A stretch of DNA of 64,000 bases from assembly GCF_013426895.1 (NCBI RefSeq), contig NZ_AP023174.1, positions 310,001 through 374,000 of the forward strand, in the 5' to 3' direction. The first letter of the stretch is position 1. Each line of letters starts with the position of its first letter. The stretch is from Paraburkholderia largidicola (lineage in GTDB: Bacteria; Pseudomonadota; Gammaproteobacteria; Burkholderiales; Burkholderiaceae). A program made the translations under genes and the position numbers. Positions 26,989 through 36,756 of this stretch are shown in pieces. The notes under the pieces were generated by a model. The model did not search any database. It worked only from the letters and a program-made list of their open reading frames with translations, and had not been told where the DNA came from.

Positions 26989-28278
26989 ATGGTTCCGCAT
27001 TTAGTCACGGCGTTAAACGGCCCGCTGCTCGATCTCGAGCGGAAGATCCTCGACGCCACGCCCGCCATCGAACGCTGGTTCCGTCTCGAATGGCAGGAGC
27101 ATACGCCGCCGTTCTATTGCTCGGTCGATCTGCGTAACGCCGGTTTCAAGCTCGCGCCCGTGGATACCAACCTGTTCCCCGGCGCGTTCAACAACCTGCC
27201 GCAAGAAACGTTGCCGCTTGCCGTGCAGGCAGCCATGGCGTCGATCGAGAAGATCTGCCCGGACGCGAAGAACCTGCTCGTGATTCCCGAGCGTCACACG
27301 CGCAACGCGTTTTACCTGGAGAATGTCGCGCGGCTCGCGACGATCATGCGTCAGGCGGGCCTGAACGTCCGCTTCGGCACGCTCGACGAGAGCATCGTCG
27401 GGCCGGTGACGATCGCGCTGTCGGACGGGCAGAAGATCGTGCTGGAGCCGCTGGAGCGCTCGGCGCGCCGGATCGGCCTGAAGAATTTCGATCCCTGCTC
27501 GATTCTGCTGAACAACGACCTGTCGGGCGGCATTCCGCCCGTGCTCGAAAATCTGCACGAGCAGTATCTGCTGCCGCCGTTGCATGCGGGCTGGGCCGTG
27601 CGCCGCAAGTCCACTCACTTCTCGTGCTACGACGACGTCGCGAAGAAGTTCGCGAAGATGGTCGAGATCGACCCGTGGATGATCAATCCGTATTTCGCGC
27701 ATGTCGAAGGCGTCGATTTCGAGGCGCGGACGGGCGAGGAAGCGCTGGCCGACGCGATCGACGGCGTGCTCAAGAAGATCGCGAAGAAATATCGCGAGTA
27801 CGGTATTTCGGAGCGGCCGTATGTCGTCATCAAGTCGGACGCGGGCACCTACGGGATGGGCGTGATGACGGTGCACGACGCGTCGGAAGTGGCCGCGCTC
27901 ACCAAGCGCGAGCGCACCCGCATGTCGACCACCAAGGAAGGTCTCGACGTGCACGACATGATCGTGCAGGAAGGCGTCTATACGTTCGAGCGCATCGGCG
28001 AGGAAGTGGCCGAGCCCGTGGTGTACATGATCGACCGGTATGTGGTGGGCGGCTTCTACCGCGTGCACGGCAGCCGCGAACGCGACCAGAACCTGAACGC
28101 ACCCGGCATGCATTTCGTGCCGCTCGGCTTCGAGCACACGGCTCTGCCGGATGCGCATGCGAAGCCGGGCGCCGCGCCGCCGAACCGCTTCTACATGTAC
28201 GGCGTGGTGGGGCGGCTGGGGCTGCTGGCGGCGTCGGTAGAACTGGAAAAGACCGATCCCGAGGCGATCCAGGTCTGA
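26989..28278 (+). CDS. gshA: glutamate-cysteine ligase (proteobacterial ATP-grasp type)
   Basis: The 429-residue cytosolic enzyme joins glutamate and cysteine, the first step of glutathione synthesis. The sequence (YCSVDLRNAGFKLAPVDTNLFPGAFNN, VIKSDAGTYGMGVMTV, VVYMIDRYVVGGFYRVH) matches the family found in beta- and some gammaproteobacteria, distinct from E. coli GshA. A TACAAT box near 26955 may be its -10. gshB follows 173 bases downstream on the same strand. Confidence 0.93.
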   Translation: MVPHLVTALNGPLLDLERKILDATPAIERWFRLEWQEHTPPFYCSVDLRNAGFKLAPVDTNLFPGAFNNLPQETLPLAVQAAMASIEKICPDAKNLLVIPERHTRNAFYLENVARLATIMRQAGLNVRFGTLDESIVGPVTIALSDGQKIVLEPLERSARRIGLKNFDPCSILLNNDLSGGIPPVLENLHEQYLLPPLHAGWAVRRKSTHFSCYDDVAKKFAKMVEIDPWMINPYFAHVEGVDFEARTGEEALADAIDGVLKKIAKKYREYGISERPYVVIKSDAGTYGMGVMTVHDASEVAALTKRERTRMSTTKEGLDVHDMIVQEGVYTFERIGEEVAEPVVYMIDRYVVGGFYRVHGSRERDQNLNAPGMHFVPLGFEHTALPDAHAKPGAAPPNRFYMYGVVGRLGLLAASVELEKTDPEAIQV

Positions 28279-28451
28279 CCCTGCCGGCTGCCGCACAGGC
28301 ACCCTGCAAGCACACGGAGCGCGCTCGCGGTAGGCTGACGCTCCCGCCGCGTCGAACGCGGCAGCATTTGCAGGCGGATGCGCCCTGTCAGCGTGTCCGC
28401 CTTACGCTATAACGAACAATGTGTGGCCCGCGAGGGCGCCTCAGGAACTCC

Positions 28452-29408
28452 ATGGACATTCTCTTCATCGCCGACCCGCTTTCCCGCTTCAAGATCTACA
28501 AGGATTCGACCTACGCGATGATGGCCGAGGCCGCAAGGCGCGGTCATACGCTGTACGCGTGCGAGCCGCAGCATCTGGCGTGGACGGGTAGCGGCGTCGA
28601 GGCGAACGTGTACCGCTTCGAGATCGTCGGCGATCAGGCGGACGGTCATCGCGATGTATGGTACGAAGCGCAACCCGTCGAGCCGCGCGCGCTGCCGAGC
28701 TTCGGCGCGGTGCTGATGCGCAAGGATCCGCCGTTCGACATGGAATATGTGACGTCGACGTGGCTGCTTGAACTGGCCGAGCGCGCGGGCGCACGCATCT
28801 TCAACAAGCCGCAGGCGATCCGCGATCACTCGGAAAAGATGGCGATCGGCGAGTTTCCGCAATTCGTCGCGCCCACGCTGGTCACGCGCGATCCGGCGCG
28901 TCTGCGTGCTTTCCACGCCGAACACGGCGACGTGATCCTCAAGCCGCTCGACGGCATGGGCGGCATGGGCGTGTTCCGCGTGAAGGCGGACGGCATGAAT
29001 CTCGGCTCGATCGTCGAGATGCTGAGCCACGACGGCGCGCGTTCGGTGATGGCGCAGAAGTTCATCCCCGAGATCAAGACGGGCGACAAGCGCATTCTGC
29101 TGATCGGCGGTGAACCGGTGCCGTATTCGCTCGCGCGCATTCCGCAGGGCAACGAGGTGCGCGGCAACCTCGCGGCGGGCGGCCTGGGTGTGGCGCAGCC
29201 GTTGACGGCGCGCGACCGCGAGATCGCCGAAACGCTCGGGCCGGTGCTGAAGGCGCGCGGCCTGCTGCTGGTCGGACTGGATGCGATCGGCGACTGGCTG
29301 ACGGAAGTGAACGTGACGAGCCCGACCTGTTTCCGCGAGATCATGGATCAGACGGGTTTCGATGTAGCGGCAATGTTCATCGACGCGCTAGAGACAGCCG
29401 TCGGTTGA
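28452..29408 (+). CDS. gshB: glutathione synthetase
   Basis: The 318-residue ATP-grasp enzyme adds glycine to gamma-glutamylcysteine. Visible features are the N-terminal domain FIADPLSRFKIYKDSTYAM, the RKDPPFDMEY substrate loop, the ATP-grasp KPLDGMGGMGVFR, and the metal/substrate region EVNVTSPTCFREI. The start at 28452 (MDILFIAD) is typical; a start at 28419 would add 11 residues. It pairs with the upstream gshA. Confidence 0.97.
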   Translation: MDILFIADPLSRFKIYKDSTYAMMAEAARRGHTLYACEPQHLAWTGSGVEANVYRFEIVGDQADGHRDVWYEAQPVEPRALPSFGAVLMRKDPPFDMEYVTSTWLLELAERAGARIFNKPQAIRDHSEKMAIGEFPQFVAPTLVTRDPARLRAFHAEHGDVILKPLDGMGGMGVFRVKADGMNLGSIVEMLSHDGARSVMAQKFIPEIKTGDKRILLIGGEPVPYSLARIPQGNEVRGNLAAGGLGVAQPLTARDREIAETLGPVLKARGLLLVGLDAIGDWLTEVNVTSPTCFREIMDQTGFDVAAMFIDALETAVG

Positions 29409-29689
29409 AGCGGCGCGGGTGCGCCGCCATGTTCTGCTTAGGAATTTGCGCTGTCTGCCAGCCAAGCGAGAAAAGGCCGAAAGCGCGAAAATGAGGCTGT
29501 TACAATGCCCGCTCCCCTGAAAGCGGCCCGCGAGGGCCCACGCGATCCGGCCCCTTGGCGACCGGTTCTCAGGCGAGTTCGATGGCCTGTTTTTCCTCTT
29601 CACCGCGTCTGCGCCGTTGTTTTGGCTGCCAGACAGTGGAACGGATACACGGCCGCGATTTTCGGGCGGTTCTCTGTAGCAAGGCTGAC

Positions 29690-30190
29690 ATGGCAGGCAT
29701 TCTGATCATTGCGCACGCTCCCTTCGCCTCCGCGCTTCGCGAGTGTGTCTCTCACATTTACGGCGGCTTGCCCGCCCGCATCGGCGTCATCGACGTATCG
29801 GCGGATTGCGATCCCGCCCAGGTCGTGGCGTTCGCGCATGCGGAGGTCGACAGGCTTAGGGAAGAAAACGGCGCGCTGGTGCTGACGGACATGTTCGGCG
29901 CGACGCCGGCGAACATCGCGGGCCGGCTCGCGTCGATCCCGGATGTGCGCGTGCTGGCAGGCGTGAATCTGCCGATGCTCGTGCGCGCGGTCTGCTATCG
30001 CGCGACGCCGCTCGACGTGCTCGTCGACAAGGCGCTGGCAGGCGCGACCAAAGGTGTTCATGCCGTCGGCCCGGCGGCGCTGGCAACGGCGAACGCGGAC
30101 GGCTGCATTCCCGCGTCGCCTGCGGATAAAGTGCTTGCGGAAACCTGTAAGGCGAGCGCGGAGACTAGCTGCAACCGGAACGACGCATGA
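29690..30190 (+). CDS. PTS EIIA component, mannose family (ManX-like)
   Basis: The 166-residue cytosolic phosphocarrier has the EIIA-Man fold: MAGILIIAHAPFASAL with phospho-accepting His9, then LTDMFGATPANIA. The last 35 residues are extended and variable. It is co-directional with HPr and EI genes but no EIIB, EIIC or EIID lies nearby, so the set is probably regulatory rather than for sugar transport. The start at 29690 is the first codon of the conserved fold; the longer frame back to 29555 is not homologous. Confidence 0.9.
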   Translation: MAGILIIAHAPFASALRECVSHIYGGLPARIGVIDVSADCDPAQVVAFAHAEVDRLREENGALVLTDMFGATPANIAGRLASIPDVRVLAGVNLPMLVRAVCYRATPLDVLVDKALAGATKGVHAVGPAALATANADGCIPASPADKVLAETCKASAETSCNRNDA

Positions 30191-30255
30191 GCGTCGCGCG
30201 ACAGATTTCTGTTTTACCTCGATAACATCAACACACCAGCGCATCGGACCAACAC

Positions 30256-30525
30256 ATGCTGCAACAGGAAACGACTATCGTGAACAAGCTGGGGCTGCAC
30301 GCACGCGCGTCGGCCAAACTCACGCAACTCGCCGCTAACTTTCAGTCAGAAATCTGGATGAGCCGCAACGGTCGGCGGATCAACGCGAAGAGCATCATGG
30401 GCGTGATGATGCTGGCGGCGGGGATCGGCAGCACGGTGGTGATCGAAACGGAAGGCGCCGACGAGAAAGATGCAATGGACGCGCTGCTCAAACTGATCGC
30501 CGACAAATTCGGCGAAGGACAATAA
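30256..30525 (+). CDS. ptsH: PTS phosphocarrier protein HPr
   Basis: The 89-residue protein relays phosphate from EI to EIIA. His15 lies in KLGLHARAS. Ser46 (NAKSIMG) is at the position phosphorylated by HPr kinase in species that have HprK; whether it is used here is unknown. It follows the EIIA gene by 65 bases and is separated from ptsI by a terminator-like hairpin. Confidence 0.96.
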   Translation: MLQQETTIVNKLGLHARASAKLTQLAANFQSEIWMSRNGRRINAKSIMGVMMLAAGIGSTVVIETEGADEKDAMDALLKLIADKFGEGQ

Positions 30526-30557
30526 AAAATCCGCTGCTGCATTCGTTCTGCATGAAG

Positions 30558-30587
30558 ACGCCGCGCGATGTCGCGGCGTTTTCTTTT
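30558..30587 (+). terminator. hairpin terminator between ptsH and ptsI
   Basis: A perfect 8-base stem ACGCCGCG/CGCGGCGT with a 6-base loop is followed by a T-rich tail (TTTCTTTT). It would end or attenuate the EIIA-HPr transcript before ptsI. A TATAAT at 30671-30676 could serve as a separate ptsI -10. Confidence 0.7.
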
Positions 30588-30741
30588 GGTCCGCCGGATT
30601 GCACGCCGGCACGCGGCTGACTGCGACATTCGATGCTGCGCTGCACAGCAACGATATGCGGTACGGAATTTATAATGACCGTCGGGGTCTGAGAGCATTG
30701 CAGCGGTTTGCCGCGGCATCACACAACTAGAGGAGGTGCGC

Positions 30742-32484
30742 GTGTCGTTCACGCTGCATGGAATTCCCGTGTCACGCGGTATCGCCATCGGGCGGGCATA
30801 TCTGATCGCCCCGGCTGCACTGGACGTCGACCACTATCTGATCGAGCCCACCCGGATCGAGGGCGAGGTGGAGCGTTTCCGCACGGCCCAGGCGCTCGTG
30901 CATCAGGAGCTCGACGAGCTGCGCGCCGATCTCTCCGCCGACGCGCCCTCCGAAATGGGCGCTTTCATCGACGTACACACCATGATCCTGAACGACGCGA
31001 TGCTCGTTCAGGAAACCATCGACCTGATCCGCACGCGCCGCTACAACGTGGAGTGGGCGCTGACGGAACAGCTCGAACGCCTCACGCGTCATTTCGACGA
31101 AGTGGAAGACGAATACCTGCGCGAGCGCAAGGCCGATATCGAGCAGGTAGTCGAGCGCGTGCTGAAGGCGCTCGCGGGTGCGACGGGCGGCCTCGTCAAC
31201 GGCATTCACGGACGCTGCGACGAAATGATCGTGGTCGCGCACGACATCGCGCCCGCCGACATGATGCAGTTCAAGGGGCAAACCTTCCAGGGCTTCGTCA
31301 CGGATCTGGGCGGCCGCACGTCGCACACGGCGATCGTCGCGCGCAGCCTCGGCATTCCCGCGACGGTCGGCGTACAGCATGCGAGCGCGCTGATCCGTCA
31401 GGACGACCTCATCATCGTCGACGGCGACCACGGCATCGTGATCGTCGATCCGGCGCCGATCGTGCTCGAAGAGTATTCGTACCGGCAGAGCGAGAAGGCG
31501 CTGGAGGCGCGCAAGCTGCAGCGCCTGAAATTCTCGCCCACCCAAACGGTGTGCGGCACGCGCATCGACCTGTGCGCGAACATCGAGCTGCCCGACGACG
31601 CGCAGGCCGCGCTCGACGCGGGCGCAACGGGCATTGGCCTGTTCCGCACCGAGTTCCTGTTCATGAACCAGAAGGGCGGGATGCCGGAAGAGGAAGAGCA
31701 GTTCGCCGCGTACAAGCGCGCCGTCGAGCTGATGAACGGCATGCCCGTGACGATCCGCACGATCGACGTCGGCGCTGACAAGCCGCTCGATTCGATCGGC
31801 GACGAGTTCGAGACGGCGCCCAACCCGGCGCTGGGCTTGCGCGCGATCCGCTATAGCCTGTCCGAGCCGCACATGTTCCTCACGCAGTTGCGCGCCATCT
31901 TGCGCGCGTCGGCGTTCGGTACGGTGAAGATCCTGATTCCGATGCTCGCGCATGCGCGCGAGATCGACCAGACGCTCGACCTGATCCAGGAAGCCAAGCG
32001 TCAACTCGACGACGCGGGCCTCGCCTACGATCCGAACGTGCGCGTCGGCGCAATGATCGAGATTCCGGCGGCGGCGATCGCGTTGCCGCTATTCCTGAAG
32101 CGGCTCGATTTCCTGTCGATCGGTACGAACGACCTGATCCAGTACACGCTCGCAATCGATCGTGCCGACAACGCGGTCGCGCATCTGTACGATCCGCTGC
32201 ATCCAGCGGTGCTGCATCTGATCGCGTTCACGCTGCGCGAGGCGAAGCGGGCGGGCGTGCCGGTGTCGATCTGCGGGGAAATGGCGGGCGATCCGACGCT
32301 CACGCGTTTGCTGCTCGGCATGGGGCTGACGGAGTTCTCGATGCATCCGAGCCAGGTGCTGCTCGTGAAGCAGGAGGTGCTGCGCGCGCACCTGAAGACG
32401 CTGGAAAAACCGGTTGCGGATGTGCTTGCGGCGTTCGAGCCGGAAGAGGTGCAATCGGCGCTGGATCGTATCGCGCAGGCCTGA
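30742..32484 (+). CDS. ptsI: PTS enzyme I (phosphoenolpyruvate-protein phosphotransferase)
   Basis: The 580-residue enzyme transfers phosphate from PEP to HPr. It has active His195 in GGRTSHTAIVAR, the PEP-binding region (RTEFLFMNQ, GTNDLIQYT) and the catalytic Cys in SICGEMAGDP. I place the start at the GTG at 30742 because AGGAGG at 30731-30736 is five bases upstream; the GTG at 30736 would overlap that ribosome-binding site. This is one of two EI domains in the window. Confidence 0.95.
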   Translation: MSFTLHGIPVSRGIAIGRAYLIAPAALDVDHYLIEPTRIEGEVERFRTAQALVHQELDELRADLSADAPSEMGAFIDVHTMILNDAMLVQETIDLIRTRRYNVEWALTEQLERLTRHFDEVEDEYLRERKADIEQVVERVLKALAGATGGLVNGIHGRCDEMIVVAHDIAPADMMQFKGQTFQGFVTDLGGRTSHTAIVARSLGIPATVGVQHASALIRQDDLIIVDGDHGIVIVDPAPIVLEEYSYRQSEKALEARKLQRLKFSPTQTVCGTRIDLCANIELPDDAQAALDAGATGIGLFRTEFLFMNQKGGMPEEEEQFAAYKRAVELMNGMPVTIRTIDVGADKPLDSIGDEFETAPNPALGLRAIRYSLSEPHMFLTQLRAILRASAFGTVKILIPMLAHAREIDQTLDLIQEAKRQLDDAGLAYDPNVRVGAMIEIPAAAIALPLFLKRLDFLSIGTNDLIQYTLAIDRADNAVAHLYDPLHPAVLHLIAFTLREAKRAGVPVSICGEMAGDPTLTRLLLGMGLTEFSMHPSQVLLVKQEVLRAHLKTLEKPVADVLAAFEPEEVQSALDRIAQA

Positions 32485-32514
32485 CGCGCTGTCCCTCTCA
32501 GCGGGCGGTGAGAT

Positions 32515-33273
32515 TTACGAACGATGCCGCTCGCCGCACACCGGGCAATCCGGCTGGCGCGCGATGCGCATCGTGTTCCACTCCATCCTTAGCGAATCGA
32601 GCATCATCAGGCGGCCGACCAGCGGCTCGCCGATGCCCGCGATCACCCGCAGCGCTTCCGCCGCCTGCATCGCACCGATGATGCCGACCGTCGGCGCGAA
32701 CACGCCCATCGTCGAGCACGCCACTTCCTCGAAGGGCTGGTCTTCCGGAAATACGCACGCGTAGCACGGCGATTCTTCGCTGCGGAAATCGAACGTACTG
32801 ATCTGGCCATCGAAGCGCAGCGCCGCCCCCGATACGAGCGGCACGCCGTGCTTTACACAGGCGCGGTTGATCGCATGACGCGTCGCGAAGTTGTCCGTGC
32901 AGTCGAGCACGACGGTCGCGTGCGGCACGCTACCGTCCAGCCACGCATCGTCGACGCGTTCGGCCACTGCATTCACGATGACATCCGGGTTCAGTTGCGC
33001 GATCGCGTCGCGTCCCGATTCGACCTTCAACCGGCCAACCGACTTCGTCACATGCAGGATCTGCCGCTGCAGATTGGTGAGATCGACGGTATCGGCATCG
33101 ACTAGGGTCAGCTTGCCGACGCCCGCCGCCGCCAGATACATCGCCGCTGGCGAGCCGAGACCACCCGCGCCGACCACAATGGCATGTGCGTCGAGAAAGC
33201 GTTGCTGAGCCTCGATGCCGAGTTCATCGACGAGGATGTGACGGGAGTAGCGCAGGAGTTGATCGTCGTTCAT
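32515..33273 (-). CDS. moeB: ThiF/MoeB/HesA-family adenylyltransferase
   Basis: The 252-residue E1-like enzyme adenylates the C-terminal Gly-Gly of a small sulfur carrier (MoaD or ThiS). It has the nucleotide motif VVGAGGLGSP, RQILHVTKSVGRLK, DCTDNFATR and two Zn CxxC pairs (CYAC and CPVC). The catalytic Cys region is VACSTMGVFAP. MoeB versus ThiF cannot be decided from sequence and no carrier gene lies nearby. Confidence 0.88.
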   Translation of the reverse strand: MNDDQLLRYSRHILVDELGIEAQQRFLDAHAIVVGAGGLGSPAAMYLAAAGVGKLTLVDADTVDLTNLQRQILHVTKSVGRLKVESGRDAIAQLNPDVIVNAVAERVDDAWLDGSVPHATVVLDCTDNFATRHAINRACVKHGVPLVSGAALRFDGQISTFDFRSEESPCYACVFPEDQPFEEVACSTMGVFAPTVGIIGAMQAAEALRVIAGIGEPLVGRLMMLDSLRMEWNTMRIARQPDCPVCGERHRS

Positions 33274-33361
33274 GGCGGGGCGCGGCGTATGTCGTGGGTG
33301 TCGCGCTGGCTGCGGAGAGATACGGCGCGAAGTTCTCGTTATTCTAATCGCGCGGGGGAAA

Positions 33362-33394
33362 GTGTCTTCGCGGCCATGTGGGCCGCGAAGACAC
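33362..33394 (-). terminator. hairpin downstream of the S41 protease gene
   Basis: A perfect 14-base stem GTGTCTTCGCGGCC/GGCCGCGAAGACAC with a 5-base loop lies 17 bases after the protease stop. On the minus strand it is followed by only three T and then C-rich sequence, so termination may be weak. Confidence 0.6.
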
Positions 33395-33411
33395 TCGGTC
33401 AGATCAGACGC

Positions 33412-35010
33412 TTACTTGGTCGGTGCAGCCGGTTGCGAAGCAGGCTGCGTCGCCGAAGCGGGCACAGCGGGGTTCGACGCCGTCGGCGTAGCCGGCAGCG
33501 CGGGCTTCACAGCGACGGGCGCCGAAGCCGATTGCGCCGGCTTGTTCTGCGCGAGACGCCGTTCCATCAGCGACTTCGACTCTTGCACCGGCTTGCCTTC
33601 GAGCTTGTTCAGACCTTGTTGCAGCATGAAGTCGTCGTTGGAACCGAACTCGACCGGCTTGCGGTCGCGATCCTTCTGCTTCTGTTCCGGCGTCTTCTTG
33701 TCATTCTGCTCTTCGAGCAGACGCAACTGGTCCATGCGCTCCTGTTCACGCTGTTCCTGTTCCTTCTTCTCGTTCGGGTCTTGCGTGTTCGCAAGGTGAT
33801 TCGAGTAGTCGACTTCGCGCGTGACGAGTGCGTCGTCCGGATCGCCGTCTGCGTATTGATCCACGGCGACGTCGGGACGGATGCCCTTGTTCTGGATCGA
33901 GCGACCGCTCGGCGTGTAGTAGTAGGCGGTGGTCAGACGCAGCGCCGAATCAGCCGTCATCGGGCGCACGGTCTGCACCGAGCCCTTGCCGAACGTCGTC
34001 TTGCCGACGATCAGCGCGCGATGCTGATCCTGCAGCGCGCCCGCGACGATTTCCGACGCCGACGCCGAGTAGGCGTTGGTCAGCACGATCATCGGCACGG
34101 TCTTGAAGATGGGCGGCAGGTTCTTCAGCGGATCGCTGTCGAACGACGGCAGACGATAGTTGTCGTAGGTGTCGCGATAGACCTGCTTCGAATCCGGAAT
34201 CTGACCGTTGGTCGACACGACGACGGAATCCGGCGGCAGGAACGCGCCCGCGACGCCAACCGCGCTTTGCAGCAGGCCGCCGCCGTTGTTGCGCAGGTCG
34301 AGGATCAGGCCCTTCAGGTTCGGCTGCTGGCGCGCGATGTCCTGCAGCTTGGCTGCGAGGTCGGGCACCGTGCGTTCCTGGAAGCTCGTGATGCGGACAT
34401 AGGCGTAGCCCGGCGCGAGAACCTTCGCCTTCACGCTCTGGACCTTGATGATCGCGCGCGTGACGGTCAGCGGGAAGGTGCGGTCGTCGGTCTTGCGGAA
34501 GATGGTCAGCGTGACCTTGGTGCCCGGGTCGCCGCGCATCTGCTTGACGGCTTTGTCCAGCGTCATGCCGCGCACGGGCTTGTCGTTGATGCGGGTGATC
34601 AGGTCGCCCGGACGGATGCCGGCGCGGAACGCGGGCGTGTCTTCGATGGGCGAGATGACCTTGATGAGGCCGTCTTCCTGCGAAATTTCGATGCCGAGGC
34701 CCGCGAAGCGACCCTTGGTCTGCTCCTGCAGTTCTTCGTAGTCGGTCTTGTCGAGATAGGACGAGTGCGGGTCGAGGCTCGACACCATGCCCTTGATCGC
34801 GGCCGTCAGCAGCTTCTTGTCGTCGACTGGCTCCACATACTCATGCTTGATTTGCCCGAAGACTTCGGCGAAGAGCCGCAACTGGTCGAGCGGCAAGGGC
34901 GCGGTCGCCGATGCAGGTTGCTGGGCCGAGGCGCTGAGTTGCAGGGTTGCAAAAACGCCGGTAGCCAGGCCCGCGGCGATAAGGCCGATATTTTTCAGGT
35001 TCTTTCGCAT
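33412..35010 (-). CDS. ctpA: S41-family carboxyl-terminal processing protease
   Basis: The 532-residue periplasmic protease has a signal peptide (1-29, ending SASA). An N-terminal helical region is followed by a PDZ domain (about 90-170, GIEISQEDGLIKVISPIEDTPA), then the S41 catalytic domain with Ser in NAYSASASEIV and Lys in VGKTTFGKGSVQT. The C-terminal 130 residues are a charged coiled-coil and a Pro/Ala-rich tail. It processes or degrades envelope proteins by their C-termini. The name ctpA versus ctpB is a family choice. Confidence 0.92.
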   Translation of the reverse strand: MRKNLKNIGLIAAGLATGVFATLQLSASAQQPASATAPLPLDQLRLFAEVFGQIKHEYVEPVDDKKLLTAAIKGMVSSLDPHSSYLDKTDYEELQEQTKGRFAGLGIEISQEDGLIKVISPIEDTPAFRAGIRPGDLITRINDKPVRGMTLDKAVKQMRGDPGTKVTLTIFRKTDDRTFPLTVTRAIIKVQSVKAKVLAPGYAYVRITSFQERTVPDLAAKLQDIARQQPNLKGLILDLRNNGGGLLQSAVGVAGAFLPPDSVVVSTNGQIPDSKQVYRDTYDNYRLPSFDSDPLKNLPPIFKTVPMIVLTNAYSASASEIVAGALQDQHRALIVGKTTFGKGSVQTVRPMTADSALRLTTAYYYTPSGRSIQNKGIRPDVAVDQYADGDPDDALVTREVDYSNHLANTQDPNEKKEQEQREQERMDQLRLLEEQNDKKTPEQKQKDRDRKPVEFGSNDDFMLQQGLNKLEGKPVQESKSLMERRLAQNKPAQSASAPVAVKPALPATPTASNPAVPASATQPASQPAAPTK

Positions 35011-35431
35011 AGAGTGTGTTGCGGTCGGAAGCGCGTGGCAGCGTCAAAGGAAAAAGGACGGACAAGTATAACGTGACGCTTGCACGGCCTGTACGTGTGG
35101 GTAATCGGGTTTCGACAACGGCTGTGCTGCGAGGTTCTAAGGATCGCTGCCGTGACACGCTGGGACTGTGCGCTGGCGGACGCCCGTAACGCCAAAAGTG
35201 CCACCACGCATGGGCTGAATGGCTGATTTCGTTGCGTGTGCATCGGTATGGATTGCGCGCGTGCGGGGATCGAAGCGCAGCCTCTGACCATCACGCTTCG
35301 ACGCATGATGGCGCCAGCATGGCGGATACATGGCAATGCTGTCAGCCAGCCGCGCACCGCACGCGCCAAGCGCGTATGCGCGTGACCCGCCGCGGCATGG
35401 CGGCGGGTCACGATCATTGGACTGATGTTGA
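35011..35431. other. intergenic region between the S41 protease gene and gpmA
   Basis: A 421-base gene-free spacer. A perfect 13-base-stem hairpin lies at 35381-35412. Short open frames here have no ribosome-binding site or family resemblance. The promoter for the protease gene should be in the first 100 bases, but I cannot assign boxes. Confidence 0.5.
35381..35412 (-). terminator. strong hairpin after gpmA, without U-tract
   Basis: The 13-base stem CGTGACCCGCCGC/GCGGCGGGTCACG has a 6-base loop GGCATG. It lies 19 bases after the gpmA stop on the minus strand. With no T-run it may protect the 3' end of the mRNA or act as a non-canonical terminator. Confidence 0.45.
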
Positions 35432-36178
35432 TCAGCCTGCCTTACCCTGCTTCGCGACAGCGGCCTGCGCCTTCGCGATCGCTTCCTGGTCGCCGAGGTA
35501 GTAGTGCTTGATCGGCTTCAGGTCTTCGTCCAGTTCATAGACGAGGGGCACACCGTTCGGGATGTTCAGCCCGACGATGTCGTTATCGGAAATGTTGTCC
35601 AGATACTTGACCAGCGCGCGGATGGAATTGCCGTGCGCGGCGATCAGCACCTTGCGGCCCGACTTGATCGCGGGCGCGATCGACTCGTTCCAGATGGGCA
35701 TGACGCGCGCGACGGTGTCCTTCAGGCATTCCGTCAGCGGCAGCTGCTCGCGCGGCACCTTCGCGTAGCGCGGGTCGTCGTACGACGTGCGCGAATCGGT
35801 CGGCTCGAGCGCGGGCGGCGGCGTGTCGTAGCTGCGGCGCCAGACCAGCACCTGCTCGTCGCCGAACTTGGCGGCCGTCTCGGCCTTGTTCAGGCCCGAC
35901 AGCGCGCCGTAGTGGCGCTCGTTGAGGCGCCACGAGTGCACGACGGGCAGGTACATCAGGTCCATCTTGTCCTGCACGTGCCACAGCGTGCGGATCGCGC
36001 GCTTGAGCACCGAGGTGTAGGCGATGTCGAACGAATAGCCCGAGTCCTTGAGCAGCGTGCCTGCCTGCTGCGCTTCGAGGTTGCCCTGTTCGGTCAGGTC
36101 GACGTCGACCCAGCCCGTGAAGCGGTTTTCCTTGTTCCACGTCGATTCGCCGTGGCGGATGAGAACGAGTTTGTACAT
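35432..36178 (-). CDS. gpmA: 2,3-bisphosphoglycerate-dependent phosphoglycerate mutase
   Basis: The 248-residue glycolytic enzyme interconverts 3- and 2-phosphoglycerate. It has the RHGES motif with phospho-His9, the [12 protein letters not shown] loop, and the second catalytic His in [12 protein letters not shown]. The length is standard for the dPGM family. It is divergent from the rhodanese gene. Confidence 0.97.
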   Translation of the reverse strand: MYKLVLIRHGESTWNKENRFTGWVDVDLTEQGNLEAQQAGTLLKDSGYSFDIAYTSVLKRAIRTLWHVQDKMDLMYLPVVHSWRLNERHYGALSGLNKAETAAKFGDEQVLVWRRSYDTPPPALEPTDSRTSYDDPRYAKVPREQLPLTECLKDTVARVMPIWNESIAPAIKSGRKVLIAAHGNSIRALVKYLDNISDNDIVGLNIPNGVPLVYELDEDLKPIKHYYLGDQEAIAKAQAAVAKQGKAG

Positions 36179-36330
36179 GTCGTTGCCGGTCGGTAGTGAG
36201 GAAGCGGGAATCGGGGCGGTACCGCAGCCTTCAGCTGGCGGTCGCCATCGCGTCAGACGGTTATTTTATAATGGTCGGATTGCCCTTTCCGATTTATCCC
36301 GATTTCTTCTCTTTTTCCGGCGGATCTTCC

Positions 36331-36756
36331 GTGAAGTTTTTCACCGATTACACCAACCTTGTACTGATCGCTGTCGCCCTCATCTCTGGGGCGTTGCTCC
36401 TGTGGCCGTCGATTTCCCGGCGCGGACGCGGCGGCCTGTCGGCGGCTGCCGCCACCCAGCTGATCAATCGGCGCAACGCCGTGGTCGTCGACCTGCGCTC
36501 GGCGGCGGAATACGCCGGCGGGCATCTGCCGTCGGCGCGCCACGTCGAATTTGGCGAGTTGCAAGCGAAAGTCGCCCAACTCGTGAAAAATAAGAGCAAC
36601 CCGGTGCTGCTCGTTTGCCAGAACGGACAGCAGTCGAACAAGGCGGCACGTATTGTGCGCGACGCAGGCTATGCGGAAGTGCACGTGCTGGAAGGCGGCG
36701 TCAACGCCTGGCAGCAGGCGGGCATGCCCGTCGTCAAACAAGGAGTTGCGAAGTGA
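36331..36756 (+). CDS. membrane-anchored rhodanese-like sulfurtransferase
   Basis: The 141-residue protein has a single N-terminal helix (FTDYTNLVLIAVALISGALLLWP) and a rhodanese domain with the active Cys in LVCQNGQQS and the RSAAEYAGGHLPSA motif. It is analogous to E. coli YibN, which is also next to grxC and secB. I place the start at the GTG at 36331 since homologues begin (M)KFFTDY; an ATG at 36271 would add 20 residues. It overlaps grxC by four bases (GTGA). Confidence 0.85.
   Translation: MKFFTDYTNLVLIAVALISGALLLWPSISRRGRGGLSAAAATQLINRRNAVVVDLRSAAEYAGGHLPSARHVEFGELQAKVAQLVKNKSNPVLLVCQNGQQSNKAARIVRDAGYAEVHVLEGGVNAWQQAGMPVVKQGVAK

Noticed and set aside
33184..35076. 630-codon plus-strand frame opposite the S41 protease gene
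   Set aside because: Composition is Arg/Val/Asp-rich without motifs, while the minus strand encodes a protease with signal peptide, PDZ and catalytic residues.
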